In this document: positions 20,896 to 30,660 of the stretch, one piece after another | Layout of the letters: each line of letters begins with the position of its first letter | Position numbering within the stretch: the first letter of the stretch is position 1 | From: Amphritea atlantica | GTDB lineage: Bacteria; Pseudomonadota; Gammaproteobacteria; Pseudomonadales; Balneatricaceae | Direction of reading: 5' to 3' | Assembly: GCA_024397875.1 (NCBI GenBank) | Contig: CP073344.1 | Span: 3,339,001 to 3,403,000, forward strand | DNA length: 64,000 nucleotides | Notes under the pieces: model-generated | Told to the model about the DNA's origin: nothing | The model's input: only the letters and a program-made list of their open reading frames with translations | Database searches by the model: none | Made by a program: the position numbers and the translations under genes

Positions 20896-21282
20896 CTAGC
20901 CTTGAAGGCGTTCAAATATCTTATCGATTTTCTCTTTCAGTACTCCAGCAGTAAAAGGCTTAATGACGTAGCCATTTACACCCGCCTGGGCAGCCTCAAT
21001 TATCTGCTCGCGTTTTGCCTCAGCCGTAACCATCAGAATTGGGATATGACGCAGTTCAGGATCAGCCCGAACTGTTTTCAAAAGATCGATACCGGACATC
21101 TTTGGCATATTCCAGTCGGTAACCAGAAAGTCGATACTCCCGCCTTTCAGAATAGGTAGCGCCGTTGCACCATCATCGGCTTCAACAATATTGCTAAAAC
21201 CCAGATCCCGCAGCAGATTCTTAATAATCCGGCGCATTGTTGAGAAATCATCTACTACCAGAATTTTCATGTCTTTATTCAA
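20896..21282 (-). CDS. cheY: Chemotaxis response regulator CheY
   Basis: A single receiver domain that binds FliM when phosphorylated. The phospho-acceptor Asp is in FLVTDWNMP (residue 56 in this numbering), with the acidic pair in LVVDDFSTM, Thr in MVTAEAK and Lys in VIKPFTA. A TTG at 21282 is the likely start because a strong AGGAGGG lies 6 bases upstream. A longer frame from GTG 21300 would place that ribosome site inside the coding sequence. The resulting [12 protein letters not shown] start also matches Vibrio CheY. A further ATG is at 21270. Confidence 0.95.
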   Translation of the reverse strand: MNKDMKILVVDDFSTMRRIIKNLLRDLGFSNIVEADDGATALPILKGGSIDFLVTDWNMPKMSGIDLLKTVRADPELRHIPILMVTAEAKREQIIEAAQAGVNGYVIKPFTAGVLKEKIDKIFERLQG

Positions 21283-21336
21283 GACAATCCCTCCTAACAC
21301 TCTCTCTGACGATGAAAAATAACTTCAGGTACTCAC

Positions 21337-22047
21337 TCATCGCCACTCTTTTAAACGGCCACGTAATCGTAATGCCGCCTGACTATGTATCTGACTCACC
21401 CGCGATTCACTGACACCAAGCACTTTACCAATCTCTTTAAGGTTCAGTTCCTGGTCGTAATACAGCGACAACACAAGTTTTTCACGTTCGGGAAGCCCCT
21501 GTATTTCACGGGCTATCGCCTTGATAAAATCTTTTTGCTCGTACTCTTCAGAAGGATCTGGCTCATTACTGGCGACTCCCTCTCCCGGCCCCTCATCCTG
21601 AGGGCCTGTGAGCTTATCAAAGCTGAACAGACGACTCTCCGCCGAATCTTTCAATAATGCATGATATTCAGTCACACTGATATTAAGTTCAGCAGCAACC
21701 TCCCCATCTTGGGCATCTCTACCGGTACGCGATTCAATTATCTGAATGGCATCCGATACCCGGCGACCATTCCGGTGAACCGAACGGGGCGTCCAGTCAC
21801 CGCGCCGAACCTCATCAATAATCGAGCCACGAATACGAATGCCCGCATACGTTTCAAAGCTGGCCCCTTTACTTGCATCATATTTCTTTGCCGCCTCAAG
21901 CAGACCAACCATACCCGCCTGAATCAGGTCTTCCAGCACAACATTACTCGGCAGCCTGGCCAGCAAGTGATGAGCAATACGCTTAACCAGCGTACTGTGC
22001 TGCTCAATAATCTCCTGACTCGACTGAAACTGAAGCTGGTTATACAT
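21337..22047 (-). CDS. fliA: Flagellar sigma factor FliA (sigma-28)
   Basis: Directs RNA polymerase to late flagellar promoters such as that of fliC. The 236-residue product has region 2 (DLIQAGMVGLLEAAKKYD, GASFETYAGIRIRGSIIDE), region 3 (RRVSDAIQIIESRTGR) and region 4 with a helix-turn-helix (LNLKEIGKVLGVSESRVSQIHSQA, i.e. LKEIGKVLGVSESRVSQIH). It lies between fleN and cheY, the order in Pseudomonas and Vibrio. The matching promoter is seen at 57449-57475. Confidence 0.96.
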   Translation of the reverse strand: MYNQLQFQSSQEIIEQHSTLVKRIAHHLLARLPSNVVLEDLIQAGMVGLLEAAKKYDASKGASFETYAGIRIRGSIIDEVRRGDWTPRSVHRNGRRVSDAIQIIESRTGRDAQDGEVAAELNISVTEYHALLKDSAESRLFSFDKLTGPQDEGPGEGVASNEPDPSEEYEQKDFIKAIAREIQGLPEREKLVLSLYYDQELNLKEIGKVLGVSESRVSQIHSQAALRLRGRLKEWR

Positions 22048-22076
22048 AGAGACTATTCGCTACTCTGCTAATTCAT

Positions 22077-22907
22077 TCATGCGCCGGTAATCAGGCGCTC
22101 AACAAAAAACTCAAGATGCCCACGAGGACTGGAGGACACCGGCCAGGCATCGACTTTAGTTGCCAGCTGCTTATAGGCTAATGCAGCTTTACTCTGTGGA
22201 AACGCTTTTAAAACAGCACGTTGCTGCTTCACGCCCTTTCTGACCGCTTCATCATAAGGGATTGACCCGAGGTATTGAAGGGTTATATCGAGAAACCGGT
22301 CCGTAACGGTCAGCAGCTTATTATACATATTCCGCCCTTCCTGCTCTGAACGGACCATGTTCGCCAACACCCTGAAGCGGGTCATTTTATAGTCCCGGTT
22401 TAACAGCTTCATCAACGCATAGGCATCGGTTATTGACGTGGGCTCATCACACACCACCACCACGACATCCTGAGCCGCCTTAACAAAACTAACCACCGCC
22501 TCCGAAATTCCCGCAGCAGTATCTATTACCAGAATATCCAGATCATCAGCAATCTCACTAAAGGCGTGTATCAGCTCAGAATGTTCGTGTACACTGAGTG
22601 ACGTCATCGCCTGAGTACCTGATGCAGCAGGCACTATACGCACATTCGTATCCACATCGATCAGCAGATCTTTCAGACCACACTCACCAGACAACACATC
22701 GGCGATATTACGTTTCGCCTTAACCCCCAGCAATACATCGACATTCGCAAGCCCGAGATCCGCATCCATCAATACCACCCGATGCCCCATCTCCCCCAGG
22801 GCCAGACTCATATTGACCGAGACATTGGTTTTGCCTACGCCACCTTTACCCCCGGTAACAGCGATCACCTTAACCGGCCGGAGACTACTCATTGCGACTT
22901 CCCGCAT
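22077..22907 (-). CDS. fleN: Flagellar number regulator FleN (FlhG), MinD-like ATPase
   Basis: Limits the number of polar flagella, in Pseudomonas by antagonising FleQ and acting with FlhF. The 276-residue product has a deviant Walker A (TGGKGGVGKTN, about 18-28), a DADLGLANVD switch motif and a Walker B-like ILVIDTAAGI. The ATG at 22907 is assigned; a second in-frame ATG at 22892 (MSSLRPVK) has GGGAAG before it and could be the true start. It lies 11 bases after flhF. Confidence 0.95.
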   Translation of the reverse strand: MREVAMSSLRPVKVIAVTGGKGGVGKTNVSVNMSLALGEMGHRVVLMDADLGLANVDVLLGVKAKRNIADVLSGECGLKDLLIDVDTNVRIVPAASGTQAMTSLSVHEHSELIHAFSEIADDLDILVIDTAAGISEAVVSFVKAAQDVVVVVCDEPTSITDAYALMKLLNRDYKMTRFRVLANMVRSEQEGRNMYNKLLTVTDRFLDITLQYLGSIPYDEAVRKGVKQQRAVLKAFPQSKAALAYKQLATKVDAWPVSSSPRGHLEFFVERLITGA

Positions 22908-22918
22908 CTGCTAACAAA

Positions 22919-24433
22919 TCAGCTCTCCCAATGCTCATCTTTGGTCACCCGTTCCTGCTGGTGTTCGTGGAATACCCTGCGACTGCGGGTCGCTTTCTGC
23001 GCGGTTATTACCGCTCGACTGACCAGATCCTTCTTGTGAGCCACATCAATATCATCCGGCACCCGCTGCCCATCCGTTACATAACTTACTGATAATCCAT
23101 TTTCCATGACCAGATCCAGCGCTTCACCCAGATTTCCGGACTCATCCAGCTTGCTCAGGACGCAGCCACTCAACCCAAGCGGTGCATAGGTTTCATAAGC
23201 GCTCTCAATCACATGCCGCTGACTCGAACAGGATAGCACCAACAGTTTTTTCAACCGTACAGAGACCCCTTCCAGCATATTAAGCTGCGCCTGGGTATGT
23301 GGCTCATGGGCATTCATACCGGCGGTATCGATTAAAACCAGGCGTTTACTGCGAAGCGACAGAAGAACCTCGTCCAGGCTATTTTTCTCATCCACAACCC
23401 GCACCGGCACATCCAGTATGCGGCCAAACGTCAGCAACTGCTCATGGGCAGCAATCCGGTATGAATCGGTGGTCACCAACGCTACGCTTGAGCTACCGTG
23501 CTTCAGCACATAGCGGGCAGCCAGCTTACCGATCGTTGTGGTTTTACCCACGCCTGTCGGTCCCACAAAGGCGATCATCCCACCCCGTTCGACAAAATCC
23601 TCGCCCATCACCGGTATCCTGTCACTGAAACGGGTCAGCGCTGAACGCCAGGCATCATCAAGTTCATCATCATCCGCCACCGAAGCTGACAACTGCTGGC
23701 TAACCTGCGCGCCCAGCCCGATCCTAGCTAAGCGACGTTCCACCTTAATAACCGCAGAATCCGCATGCTCATGCCGTGGACGCTGCTGCCGATGCGGGAG
23801 AGGTTCAGGCTGAACAGGTTGAGGCGGGGGAGAGTAGGTCAGCGGATCATCCGCTTCAGGCTCATGAGGCCGGCTGAGAATACTCTTCAGCGATTCGATC
23901 TCCTGCCGGAGCGAATCCATCGTTTCACGTTCATCGTTCTGATGAATCTGATCGATTTCTGGCTTGAACTCATGCTGCTGGCGGGTTGGATCAAGTCTCG
24001 GCTGAGCCATTCTTTCGGGACTATGCTGAACATTTGGCGGCTGATTTGCCCGCCCACGCTGACGACGTTTCAGGGTATCTAAAATCTCACTCAGCTCTTC
24101 ATCATCGCCGTCCAACTGCCGGTTTTTTTGCCGTGGCTCGGGAATACCATCCTGAGCGGTTGCGATCCGGGCCTGCGCTTTGCGCAGCTCCTCGGCCAGA
24201 TTACTTTGCATCCTGTGCGATTTCTGAGGCGTTTCACTACGGGCATTCTCAACAGCGCGTTTACGCTTAAACTCCTTCTGCGCAGCCTCGTACTCATGCT
24301 CATGCGCGGCAACAACTTCAACGCCACCTGCTACACGATGATTTGAGACGATAACAGCATCAGGGCCGATCTCGTCCCTGACTCTCTGCATAGCCTGCCT
24401 CATATCCGGAGCAAAAAAGCGTTTAACTTTCAT
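22919..24433 (-). CDS. flhF: Flagellar positioning GTPase FlhF
   Basis: SRP-type GTPase that marks the cell pole for flagellum assembly. The 504-residue product has an N-terminal B domain (MKVKRFFAPDMRQAM), a charged, low-complexity linker (about 60-230), the helical N domain and the G domain with P-loop GPTGVGKTTT (291-300) and DTAGM switch. Pairing with fleN downstream and flhA upstream is the standard polar-flagellum set. The linker is rich in Gln, Arg and Pro and is likely disordered. Confidence 0.96.
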   Translation of the reverse strand: MKVKRFFAPDMRQAMQRVRDEIGPDAVIVSNHRVAGGVEVVAAHEHEYEAAQKEFKRKRAVENARSETPQKSHRMQSNLAEELRKAQARIATAQDGIPEPRQKNRQLDGDDEELSEILDTLKRRQRGRANQPPNVQHSPERMAQPRLDPTRQQHEFKPEIDQIHQNDERETMDSLRQEIESLKSILSRPHEPEADDPLTYSPPPQPVQPEPLPHRQQRPRHEHADSAVIKVERRLARIGLGAQVSQQLSASVADDDELDDAWRSALTRFSDRIPVMGEDFVERGGMIAFVGPTGVGKTTTIGKLAARYVLKHGSSSVALVTTDSYRIAAHEQLLTFGRILDVPVRVVDEKNSLDEVLLSLRSKRLVLIDTAGMNAHEPHTQAQLNMLEGVSVRLKKLLVLSCSSQRHVIESAYETYAPLGLSGCVLSKLDESGNLGEALDLVMENGLSVSYVTDGQRVPDDIDVAHKKDLVSRAVITAQKATRSRRVFHEHQQERVTKDEHWES

Positions 24434-24456
24434 AACCGTCTCTATTCATTATCTAA

Positions 24457-26571
24457 TCAGGCACCTGATTGGCTCTGACCACCGACCGTTGCAATAATCG
24501 TAACCCGTTTATTTTCAGGAATTTCCTGATAAGAAAGCACACTAATCTGATGCTCACCATAACGCACAAATTTCGCCAGCAAAGGTCTGATAGGTGCCGC
24601 TACCAACAGTATTGATGCCCTGCCTGCAATCTCCTGCTGCTGCGCCACTTCAGCCAGAGAGTTTTGCAGCCGTTCAGCCATCATCGGCTCAATCACCAGT
24701 CCATCACCACTCTCGCCCCGCTGCACCGATCCCAACAGCAACTGCTCCAGCTGCGGATCCAGCGTAATCACCGGCAATTCGGTTTCATTACCAACAATAT
24801 TCTGCACAATCATCCGTGACAACGAAATCCGTACCGCTGCTGTTAAACCCTGAGGATCCTGAGTCCGCGCTACCGCTTCGGCCAGCGCCTCCGTTATCGT
24901 CCTGAAATCCTTGACCGGAACCTGCTCCATCAGCAGGTTCTGCAATACTTTTAGCAGTGTACTCACAGACAGCTTGCCAGGTACTAACTCTTCTACCAGT
25001 TTTGGGGACGTTTTTGCCAGAAGGTCCAATAGTTTCTGCACCTCATCATGCCCCAACAACTCATGAGAGTGTGCCTGAAGGATCTGATTCAGGTGAGTTG
25101 CCACTACCGTTCCGGCATCCACCACGGTATATCCGAGGGTTTGCGCTTGCTCTTTCTGACTCTGTTCAATCCATACAGCATCCAGTCCAAACGCTGGATC
25201 TTTTACATCGATCCCTTTCAGCGAGCCAAACACCTGACCTGGATTGATGGCCAGCTCCCGGTCAGGATAAACCTCTGACTCACCGACAGAGACCCCCATA
25301 AGGGTAATTCGGTACGCCCCGGGCATCAGATCGAGGTTATCCCGGATATGCACGGACGGAACGAGAAAACCCAGATCCTGAGAGAGTTTTTTACGCACGC
25401 CTTTAATCCGACTCAAAAGCTGACCGCCCTGCAACTTATCCACCATCGGGATCAGGCGGTAGCCGACTTCCAGGCCGATCATATCGACTGGCATCACATC
25501 ATCCCAATCCAGGTCTTTAATATCCTGATCCGGCTCGGGCTGTTTAACCTGCGCAACACTCTCCTCTTCTAAACTAGCCGCTTCAGCAAGGTTACGCTGT
25601 TGAATAAAGTAGGCGCCAATGCCCGCAGCAATTGCCAGCGATAAAAATGCCACATGCGGCATCCCCGGAATAGATCCCATAATAAACAGAATGCCAGCCG
25701 CCACCGCCAGCGCTTTTGGCGAACCGAACAGCTGGCTAATCACCTGCTTACCCATATCCTGGGAAGAGTTAACCCGGGTCACCATGATCGCCGCGGCTGT
25801 TGACAACAGCAACGAGGGTATCTGTGCCACCAGGCCGTCACCGATGGTCAGTAATGAGTAGTACCGGGCCGCCAACTCGAATGACAGATCATGCTGCAGC
25901 ATGCCGATTCCCAGACCACCGAGAATATTGATCACCAGAATCAGTATACCGGCGACCGCATCACCACGGACAAACTTACTGGCGCCATCCATAGAACCGT
26001 AAAAATCGGCTTCCTGAGTCACCTCCTGGCGACGATCTTTAGCATCTTCCTGACTAATCAGTCCGGCATTCAGATCAGCATCGATCGCCATCTGCTTACC
26101 CGGCATCGCATCCAGAGTGAAGCGGGCACTTACTTCGGATATACGCCCCGCACCTTTGGTAACCACCACAAAGTTGATAATCACCAGAATCATGAATACC
26201 ACCAGACCGACGACATAGTTCCCCCCGATCACTACTTCACCAAAGGCTTCAATAACCTTACCGGCGGCATCTCCCCCTTCGTGACCATAGAGCAAGACTA
26301 TACGGGTGGAAGCCACATTGAGCGCCAGACGCATAAGCGTGGCAATCAGAAGAATGGTGGGAAAAACAGCAAAGTCCAGGGGGCGCATCGAATAGACACA
26401 GACCAGCAAAACAACGATGGAGAGGGCAATATTAAAGGTAAACAGCGTATCCAGCAGAAACGGCGGCATCGGCAGCGTAACCATGCCAAGCACCAGCAGC
26501 AGTAGAAAAGGGATACCCAGATTCCCTTTACCCACTCCACGAACATTACTGTAGATCGCCGCTCTGTCCAC
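24457..26571 (-). CDS. flhA: Flagellar export gate protein FlhA
   Basis: Core of the flagellar type III export gate. The 704-residue product has eight membrane segments in residues 20-330, the conserved FHIPEP-family cytoplasmic loop (MPGKQMAIDADLNAG; GAMDGA-like YGSMDGASKFVRGDA), and a large C-terminal cytoplasmic domain (about 365-700) that docks chaperone-substrate complexes. It starts its own transcription block: the 173 bases before it carry FleQ-like elements. Confidence 0.97.
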   Translation of the reverse strand: MDRAAIYSNVRGVGKGNLGIPFLLLLVLGMVTLPMPPFLLDTLFTFNIALSIVVLLVCVYSMRPLDFAVFPTILLIATLMRLALNVASTRIVLLYGHEGGDAAGKVIEAFGEVVIGGNYVVGLVVFMILVIINFVVVTKGAGRISEVSARFTLDAMPGKQMAIDADLNAGLISQEDAKDRRQEVTQEADFYGSMDGASKFVRGDAVAGILILVINILGGLGIGMLQHDLSFELAARYYSLLTIGDGLVAQIPSLLLSTAAAIMVTRVNSSQDMGKQVISQLFGSPKALAVAAGILFIMGSIPGMPHVAFLSLAIAAGIGAYFIQQRNLAEAASLEEESVAQVKQPEPDQDIKDLDWDDVMPVDMIGLEVGYRLIPMVDKLQGGQLLSRIKGVRKKLSQDLGFLVPSVHIRDNLDLMPGAYRITLMGVSVGESEVYPDRELAINPGQVFGSLKGIDVKDPAFGLDAVWIEQSQKEQAQTLGYTVVDAGTVVATHLNQILQAHSHELLGHDEVQKLLDLLAKTSPKLVEELVPGKLSVSTLLKVLQNLLMEQVPVKDFRTITEALAEAVARTQDPQGLTAAVRISLSRMIVQNIVGNETELPVITLDPQLEQLLLGSVQRGESGDGLVIEPMMAERLQNSLAEVAQQQEIAGRASILLVAAPIRPLLAKFVRYGEHQISVLSYQEIPENKRVTIIATVGGQSQSGA

Positions 26572-26605
26572 TTACGCCCCAAATGAGATTTAGCCGCCCG
26601 AAAAA

Positions 26606-26622
26606 GCGTCAAAAAAACATCA
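26606..26622 (-). promoter_or_regulatory. 17-base element shared with the fleQ upstream region
   Basis: On the minus strand the sequence is TGATGTTTTTTTGACGC, 35 bases before the flhA ATG. The same 17 bases occur on the plus strand at 57245-57261 in the fleQ-fliC intergenic region. Two exact matches in the only two intergenic regions with FleQ-like boxes suggest a shared regulatory role, perhaps FleQ or an architectural protein. This is inference from sequence identity. Confidence 0.45.
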
Positions 26623-26672
26623 CAATAAAAATAATTATTTTAAGATTGAAAAATAACATTAAAGAGAGGCTA

Positions 26673-26696
26673 AAAGCATCAATTTTTTGACGCTTT
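26673..26696. promoter_or_regulatory. Inverted repeat with FleQ-like box upstream of flhA
   Basis: AAAGCATCAA and TTGACGCTTT form 10-base arms with one mismatch around a 4-base T spacer. The core ATCAATTTTTTGAC (26678-26691) matches the FleQ box pattern GTCA-N6-TGAC at all but the first arm base. It lies about 107-120 bases before flhA, a fitting place for an enhancer-type activator. Factor identity is inferred from the known FleQ consensus in Pseudomonas. Confidence 0.5.
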
Positions 26697-26744
26697 GCTC
26701 ACCACAGCATGAGAAATGCAAGAATCCAGCCAGATAACGAAAAA

Positions 26745-27881
26745 TCACTCATCCTGACGCAGCTCGTCCGGAATATCCAGATCTCGGGATACTTCCTTCG
26801 GCGCAGGACCTTGCTGCTTCTTATAACGCTGCAACTGAAACACATAGGCCAGCACTTCCGCGACCGCTTTAAACAACCCCGAAGGGATCTCTTCATCGAC
26901 TTCGGTTGAGTGATAGATAGCTCGCGCCAGAGGGGGGGCAGAAAGAATTGGGATATCGTGCTTATCGGCAATCTCGCGTATTTTCAGGGCAACAAAATCC
27001 CCCCCTTTAGCAACCAGATAGGGAGCCCCACCGCCGGACTGATCATATTTCAGCGCCACAGCATAGTGCGTAGGGTTAGTAATAACCACATCCGCCTCAG
27101 GCACAGCCGACATCATTTTCCGCTGCGATATTTCCCGCTGCAATTGTCTGATCCGTCCTTTAACCTCAGGTTTACCCTCGCTGTTTTTCATCTCATCCTT
27201 GACCTCTTGAAGGGTCATTTTAAGCTTCTCAGTATGGTCGTATATCTGAAACGGCACATCGACCAGCGAGATAATAATCATCGTCGAACTCATCACCAGA
27301 AATGCCCAGATCACCAGCTCAGTCGCATGGGACATCGCCGGAAACACATCCTGGGTGCCAAGTGAAAACAGCGCTTGCCTGGAGAAATACAACACCAGAA
27401 AGGAGAGCGACCCGACCACCAGAAACTTCGCCAGCGCCTTAAATAGCTCAAGCAGCGCTTTCAGCGAAAACATCCTTTTAATTCCCGCCAAAGGGTCGAT
27501 TCTGCTGAGTTTAGGCGCCATCGCTTTCATACTCAGATTCCAGCCTCCCAGCGCTAGCGGCCCAACGATAGCAGCCGTCAGCAAAACCAGGAAGAAACCG
27601 AAAAGCGCCTGTAAAGCTTCGGACAGAGAATAACCCAGATGGATAAACATCAGGGCGGGATCCATCACCGCTTCCCGATCGAGACTGAAGTTAAACTTCA
27701 TCATCCCGGCCATCTTGTCAGCCACCACGCCGCCAAACATCATTGCGGCGGCGGCGGCGGACAGCAGCAGAACAGTGGTCGTCAGCTCCTTAGAACGGGC
27801 GACATCCCCCTTTTCTTTGGCGTCCTGTAATCGCTTCGAGGTGGGCTGTTCGGTTTTTTCCTGACCGCTATCTTCAGCCAT
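26745..27881 (-). CDS. flhB: Flagellar export switch protein FlhB
   Basis: Export-gate component that switches substrate from hook to filament. The 378-residue product has four membrane segments (residues 33-210) and the cytoplasmic domain with the autocleavage site Asn269-Pro270-Thr271-His272, at the same numbering as in Salmonella FlhB. The end GLFKAVAEVLAYVFQL is typical. A second, truncated FlhB-like gene lies at 12335. The start lies 2 bases after the fliR stop. Confidence 0.96.
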   Translation of the reverse strand: MAEDSGQEKTEQPTSKRLQDAKEKGDVARSKELTTTVLLLSAAAAAMMFGGVVADKMAGMMKFNFSLDREAVMDPALMFIHLGYSLSEALQALFGFFLVLLTAAIVGPLALGGWNLSMKAMAPKLSRIDPLAGIKRMFSLKALLELFKALAKFLVVGSLSFLVLYFSRQALFSLGTQDVFPAMSHATELVIWAFLVMSSTMIIISLVDVPFQIYDHTEKLKMTLQEVKDEMKNSEGKPEVKGRIRQLQREISQRKMMSAVPEADVVITNPTHYAVALKYDQSGGGAPYLVAKGGDFVALKIREIADKHDIPILSAPPLARAIYHSTEVDEEIPSGLFKAVAEVLAYVFQLQRYKKQQGPAPKEVSRDLDIPDELRQDE

Positions 27882-27883
27882 CG

Positions 27884-28669
27884 CTAAAGCACCCCCACAC
27901 CGACAACCTGATCCAGATAGTTAAATGCAACAGAAACAAAACGCTGGTACTGCCCCAGAAATCCTTCCAGACTGACCCAGGTGATCACCAGCCCGACCAT
28001 CATGGTAAAAGGAAAACCGATAGCAAATATATTCAGTTGGGGGGCCGCCTTCGCCATCACCCCAAAAGCAAAATTAATGACCAGCAGCGCGGTTACTGCA
28101 GGCAAAGCCATCAACAGGGCACTGGCCAGCATCCAGCTACCCGATTTCGCCAGTGCCATATACCCGGAAACCGGTAGTCCTCCCTGCGAAACCGGTAACA
28201 CAAAAAAACTCCGTGCCAGCGCCTCAAACATCACCAGGTGTCCATTAAAAGCCAAAAACAGCAACATCACCATCATCAGATACATCTGCGAAAGCACCAC
28301 CACTGAAACGCCATTTGCCGGGTCACTGACCGAAGCAAATCCAAGACCCATTTGTGAGGAGATCAACTGTCCGCCCAGTGAAAACACCTGAAATAACAGC
28401 TGAATAACAAATGCCATTGCAGTACCAATAATGATCTGCTGAGCAACCAGAATATAGGTTTGCAGCGACATCCCACTTAACAGCGGCATCTCAGGCAGCG
28501 TGGGTAACAACACAACCGTCATCGCCAGCGCCAGACCAAGGCGGATACGCGCAGCGACCAGCTGAGTACCGATCATCGGCACAACCATAAAGAATGATGC
28601 TATACGAAAGAAAGGCAGCAGAAACTGAGCGAGCCACTGTTCCAGTTGAAGCGAGGTTAGCTGCAGCAC
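27884..28669 (-). CDS. fliR: Flagellar export gate protein FliR
   Basis: A 261-residue polytopic protein with about six hydrophobic segments that forms, with FliP and FliQ, the helical export gate. The sequence VPMIGTQLVAARIRLGLALA and the later LGGQLISSQMGLGFASVSDP (20 residues) are FliR family hallmarks. It lies between fliQ (3-base gap) and flhB (2-base gap), as in nearly all flagellar operons. Confidence 0.95.
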   Translation of the reverse strand: MLQLTSLQLEQWLAQFLLPFFRIASFFMVVPMIGTQLVAARIRLGLALAMTVVLLPTLPEMPLLSGMSLQTYILVAQQIIIGTAMAFVIQLLFQVFSLGGQLISSQMGLGFASVSDPANGVSVVVLSQMYLMMVMLLFLAFNGHLVMFEALARSFFVLPVSQGGLPVSGYMALAKSGSWMLASALLMALPAVTALLVINFAFGVMAKAAPQLNIFAIGFPFTMMVGLVITWVSLEGFLGQYQRFVSVAFNYLDQVVGVGVL

Positions 28670-28672
28670 AAC

Positions 28673-28942
28673 CTACCCCAGAAACAACGGAATATTGGCA
28701 AAGATATTATTGAAATGATCCATCAACTGCCCGAGAATCCAGGGCCCTGCCCACATAATCATCAGCAGGGTAACAATTAAACGAGGCAAAAAACTCAGGG
28801 TCTGCTCGTTGATCTGGGTCGCCGCCTGAAAGGTAGACACCAGCAGACCTACCAACAGTGAAGGCACGACAATTACCGCAACCAGAAGAACCACCAGAAA
28901 CAGCGCCTCCCCAAACAGATCCAGAGCCATTCCCGGCGTCAT
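28673..28942 (-). CDS. fliQ: Flagellar export gate protein FliQ
   Basis: An 89-residue, two-span membrane protein of the export gate. The hairpin of two hydrophobic helices (about 12-38 and 52-72) joined by STFQAATQINEQTLSFLPR is diagnostic. The start is supported by GGAGGG 7 bases upstream. A 70-base gap separates it from fliP, longer than other gaps in this operon. Confidence 0.95.
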   Translation of the reverse strand: MTPGMALDLFGEALFLVVLLVAVIVVPSLLVGLLVSTFQAATQINEQTLSFLPRLIVTLLMIMWAGPWILGQLMDHFNNIFANIPLFLG

Positions 28943-29012
28943 AATATGCCCTCCAAAAGCGCCTGCAAAACAATGTATAAACCAACAGGCAGGTAATTTT
29001 TTTTACAACCCC

Positions 29013-29756
29013 TTAAACCACAAAACTACCCGCCAGCGTCCCGATCACCATAGCCCAGCCATCCACCAGCACAAATAACATTATCTTGAACGGCAGTGAG
29101 ATAATCACCGGTGACAGCATCATCATACCCATTGCCATCAACACACTGGCCACCACCAGGTCGATAACCAGAAACGGAATAAACAGCATAAAGCCAATCT
29201 GAAACGCTGTCTTCAGTTCACTGGTAACAAATGAGGGAACCAGAACCGTAAATGGAATATCCTCCGGTTTTTCAACCGCCGGAGTCCGGGAGATCTCCAT
29301 AAAAAGATTAAGATCGGTTTCCCGCGTCTGCGCCAGCATAAAGCCGCGAAAAGGCATACTGGCGGCTTGCAGAGCTTCAATAGAGGTTATCTCTTCATTC
29401 AGATAGGGCTGAACCGACTGTTCATTCACCTTATCCAGTACCGGAGACATAATAAACAGCGTCAAAAACAGCGCCAACCCCACCAGAATCTGATTTGACG
29501 GGGTTTGCTGCAACCCCAGTGCCTGGCGCAAAATCGCAAATACGATGATTATCCTGGCAAACGAGGTCATCATCATCATGATCGCCGGCAGGAACGTCAG
29601 CAGCGTCATCAGCCCCAGAATCTGGAGCGTCACACTGTAATCGGCACTGCCATCAGGATTGGCTGTAAAGGTAACCGCAGGAATACCGGGGTCAGCCGCC
29701 AGCACCGTCCCGGGCAACAGCAAAAGCGGCAGAAACAGAGCTAAGCCTCTTTTCAC
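29013..29756 (-). CDS. fliP: Flagellar export gate protein FliP
   Basis: A 247-residue membrane protein with a cleavable signal peptide (about 1-20, ending VLAAD), then four hydrophobic segments and a periplasmic loop. The conserved [20 protein letters not shown] (20 residues) and the C-terminal [19 protein letters not shown] are FliP signatures. It nucleates the FliPQR gate. It overlaps fliO by 4 bases. Confidence 0.96.
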   Translation of the reverse strand: MKRGLALFLPLLLLPGTVLAADPGIPAVTFTANPDGSADYSVTLQILGLMTLLTFLPAIMMMMTSFARIIIVFAILRQALGLQQTPSNQILVGLALFLTLFIMSPVLDKVNEQSVQPYLNEEITSIEALQAASMPFRGFMLAQTRETDLNLFMEISRTPAVEKPEDIPFTVLVPSFVTSELKTAFQIGFMLFIPFLVIDLVVASVLMAMGMMMLSPVIISLPFKIMLFVLVDGWAMVIGTLAGSFVV

Positions 29757-30232
29757 TCTGCCTCCTTACGGCTCATCACTTGCTGAAGTCTGGAGGCAAA
29801 CTCGCCCATCGCAACACCCGGTTCAATCAACGACTCATCATAACTTTTTAACAGACTCACCCGACCCGGTGCCACACCTAACAGCAACTGCTGATCTCCT
29901 GCCTGAACCAGCACCAGTCGTTCCCGGGCAGTGAGTGGCAGAGAAGCAACCACACGCAAAGCCCGGTTTTGCCCCGGCAAGCCTGAATAACGCTTCACCA
30001 GCCAGCCAAGCAGAAAAATCAGCGCAATAACAAGGATCAGCCCCGCCAGCAACTGCATCACTGAACCGGCATTGACCGGACCTGTAACCTGACGCGTGAC
30101 TACTGCAGGCACGCCATCAGATTCCACTGCGAACGTCAGACCACTGAAGACAGTCAGAAACGCCATCACAAGTACACGACTAAGCCGCCGCAGAACAACA
30201 TTCGCCAGTGAACGGACACGCAACCGGATCAC
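29753..30232 (-). CDS. fliO: Flagellar assembly protein FliO
   Basis: A 159-residue membrane protein that assists FliP assembly. A hydrophobic N-terminal segment (about 20-36) could be a signal peptide; a second (about 58-80) is the conserved FliO anchor, followed by a small cytoplasmic beta domain ([20 protein letters not shown], and [20 protein letters not shown]). The start is a GTG overlapping the fliN TGA stop (GTGA). Family similarity is modest but position and layout are decisive. Confidence 0.9.
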   Translation of the reverse strand: MIRLRVRSLANVVLRRLSRVLVMAFLTVFSGLTFAVESDGVPAVVTRQVTGPVNAGSVMQLLAGLILVIALIFLLGWLVKRYSGLPGQNRALRVVASLPLTARERLVLVQAGDQQLLLGVAPGRVSLLKSYDESLIEPGVAMGEFASRLQQVMSRKEAE

Positions 30233-30636
30233 CTTAGTTTATCTATACGTTCCTGCGGACTGATCACATCAGTCAGCCGGATACCGTAGCGATCATTCAC
30301 TACCACCACTTCGCCATGGGCAACCAGAGTACCGTTAACCAGCACATCCAGCGGCTCACCGGCCACCCGATCCAGCTCTACCACTGAACCCTGATTAAGC
30401 TGCAACAGGTTACGGATTGAAATATCAGACCGACCAACCTCCATCGATAACTTAACCGGAATATCGAGAATTACATCCAGGCTGGGATTATTGAGGGCCG
30501 CACCCTCGTCCTTCAGCTCATCAAGATCAATCGCCTGTCCCTGTGAAGCCTCTGACTGAGCCTGTTCAGCCATCGCTGCGCCCCAGTCATCCAGACCATC
30601 ATCCTGGTCCTGGTTTTCAATATCGTCATTACTCAT
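30229..30636 (-). CDS. fliN: Flagellar motor switch protein FliN
   Basis: C-ring protein with a SpoA domain (about 60-130: LDVILDIPVKLSMEVGR, LNQGSVVELDRVAGEPLDVL) preceded by an acidic, flexible N-terminal tail. It forms the bottom of the rotor with FliM and takes part in CheY-P response and in FliH docking. The ATG at 30636 is used; an in-frame TTG at 30642 is possible. It lies between fliM and fliO. Confidence 0.95.
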   Translation of the reverse strand: MSNDDIENQDQDDGLDDWGAAMAEQAQSEASQGQAIDLDELKDEGAALNNPSLDVILDIPVKLSMEVGRSDISIRNLLQLNQGSVVELDRVAGEPLDVLVNGTLVAHGEVVVVNDRYGIRLTDVISPQERIDKLR

Positions 30637-30660
30637 GGGCAATATGCTCTGTCCAACGGT

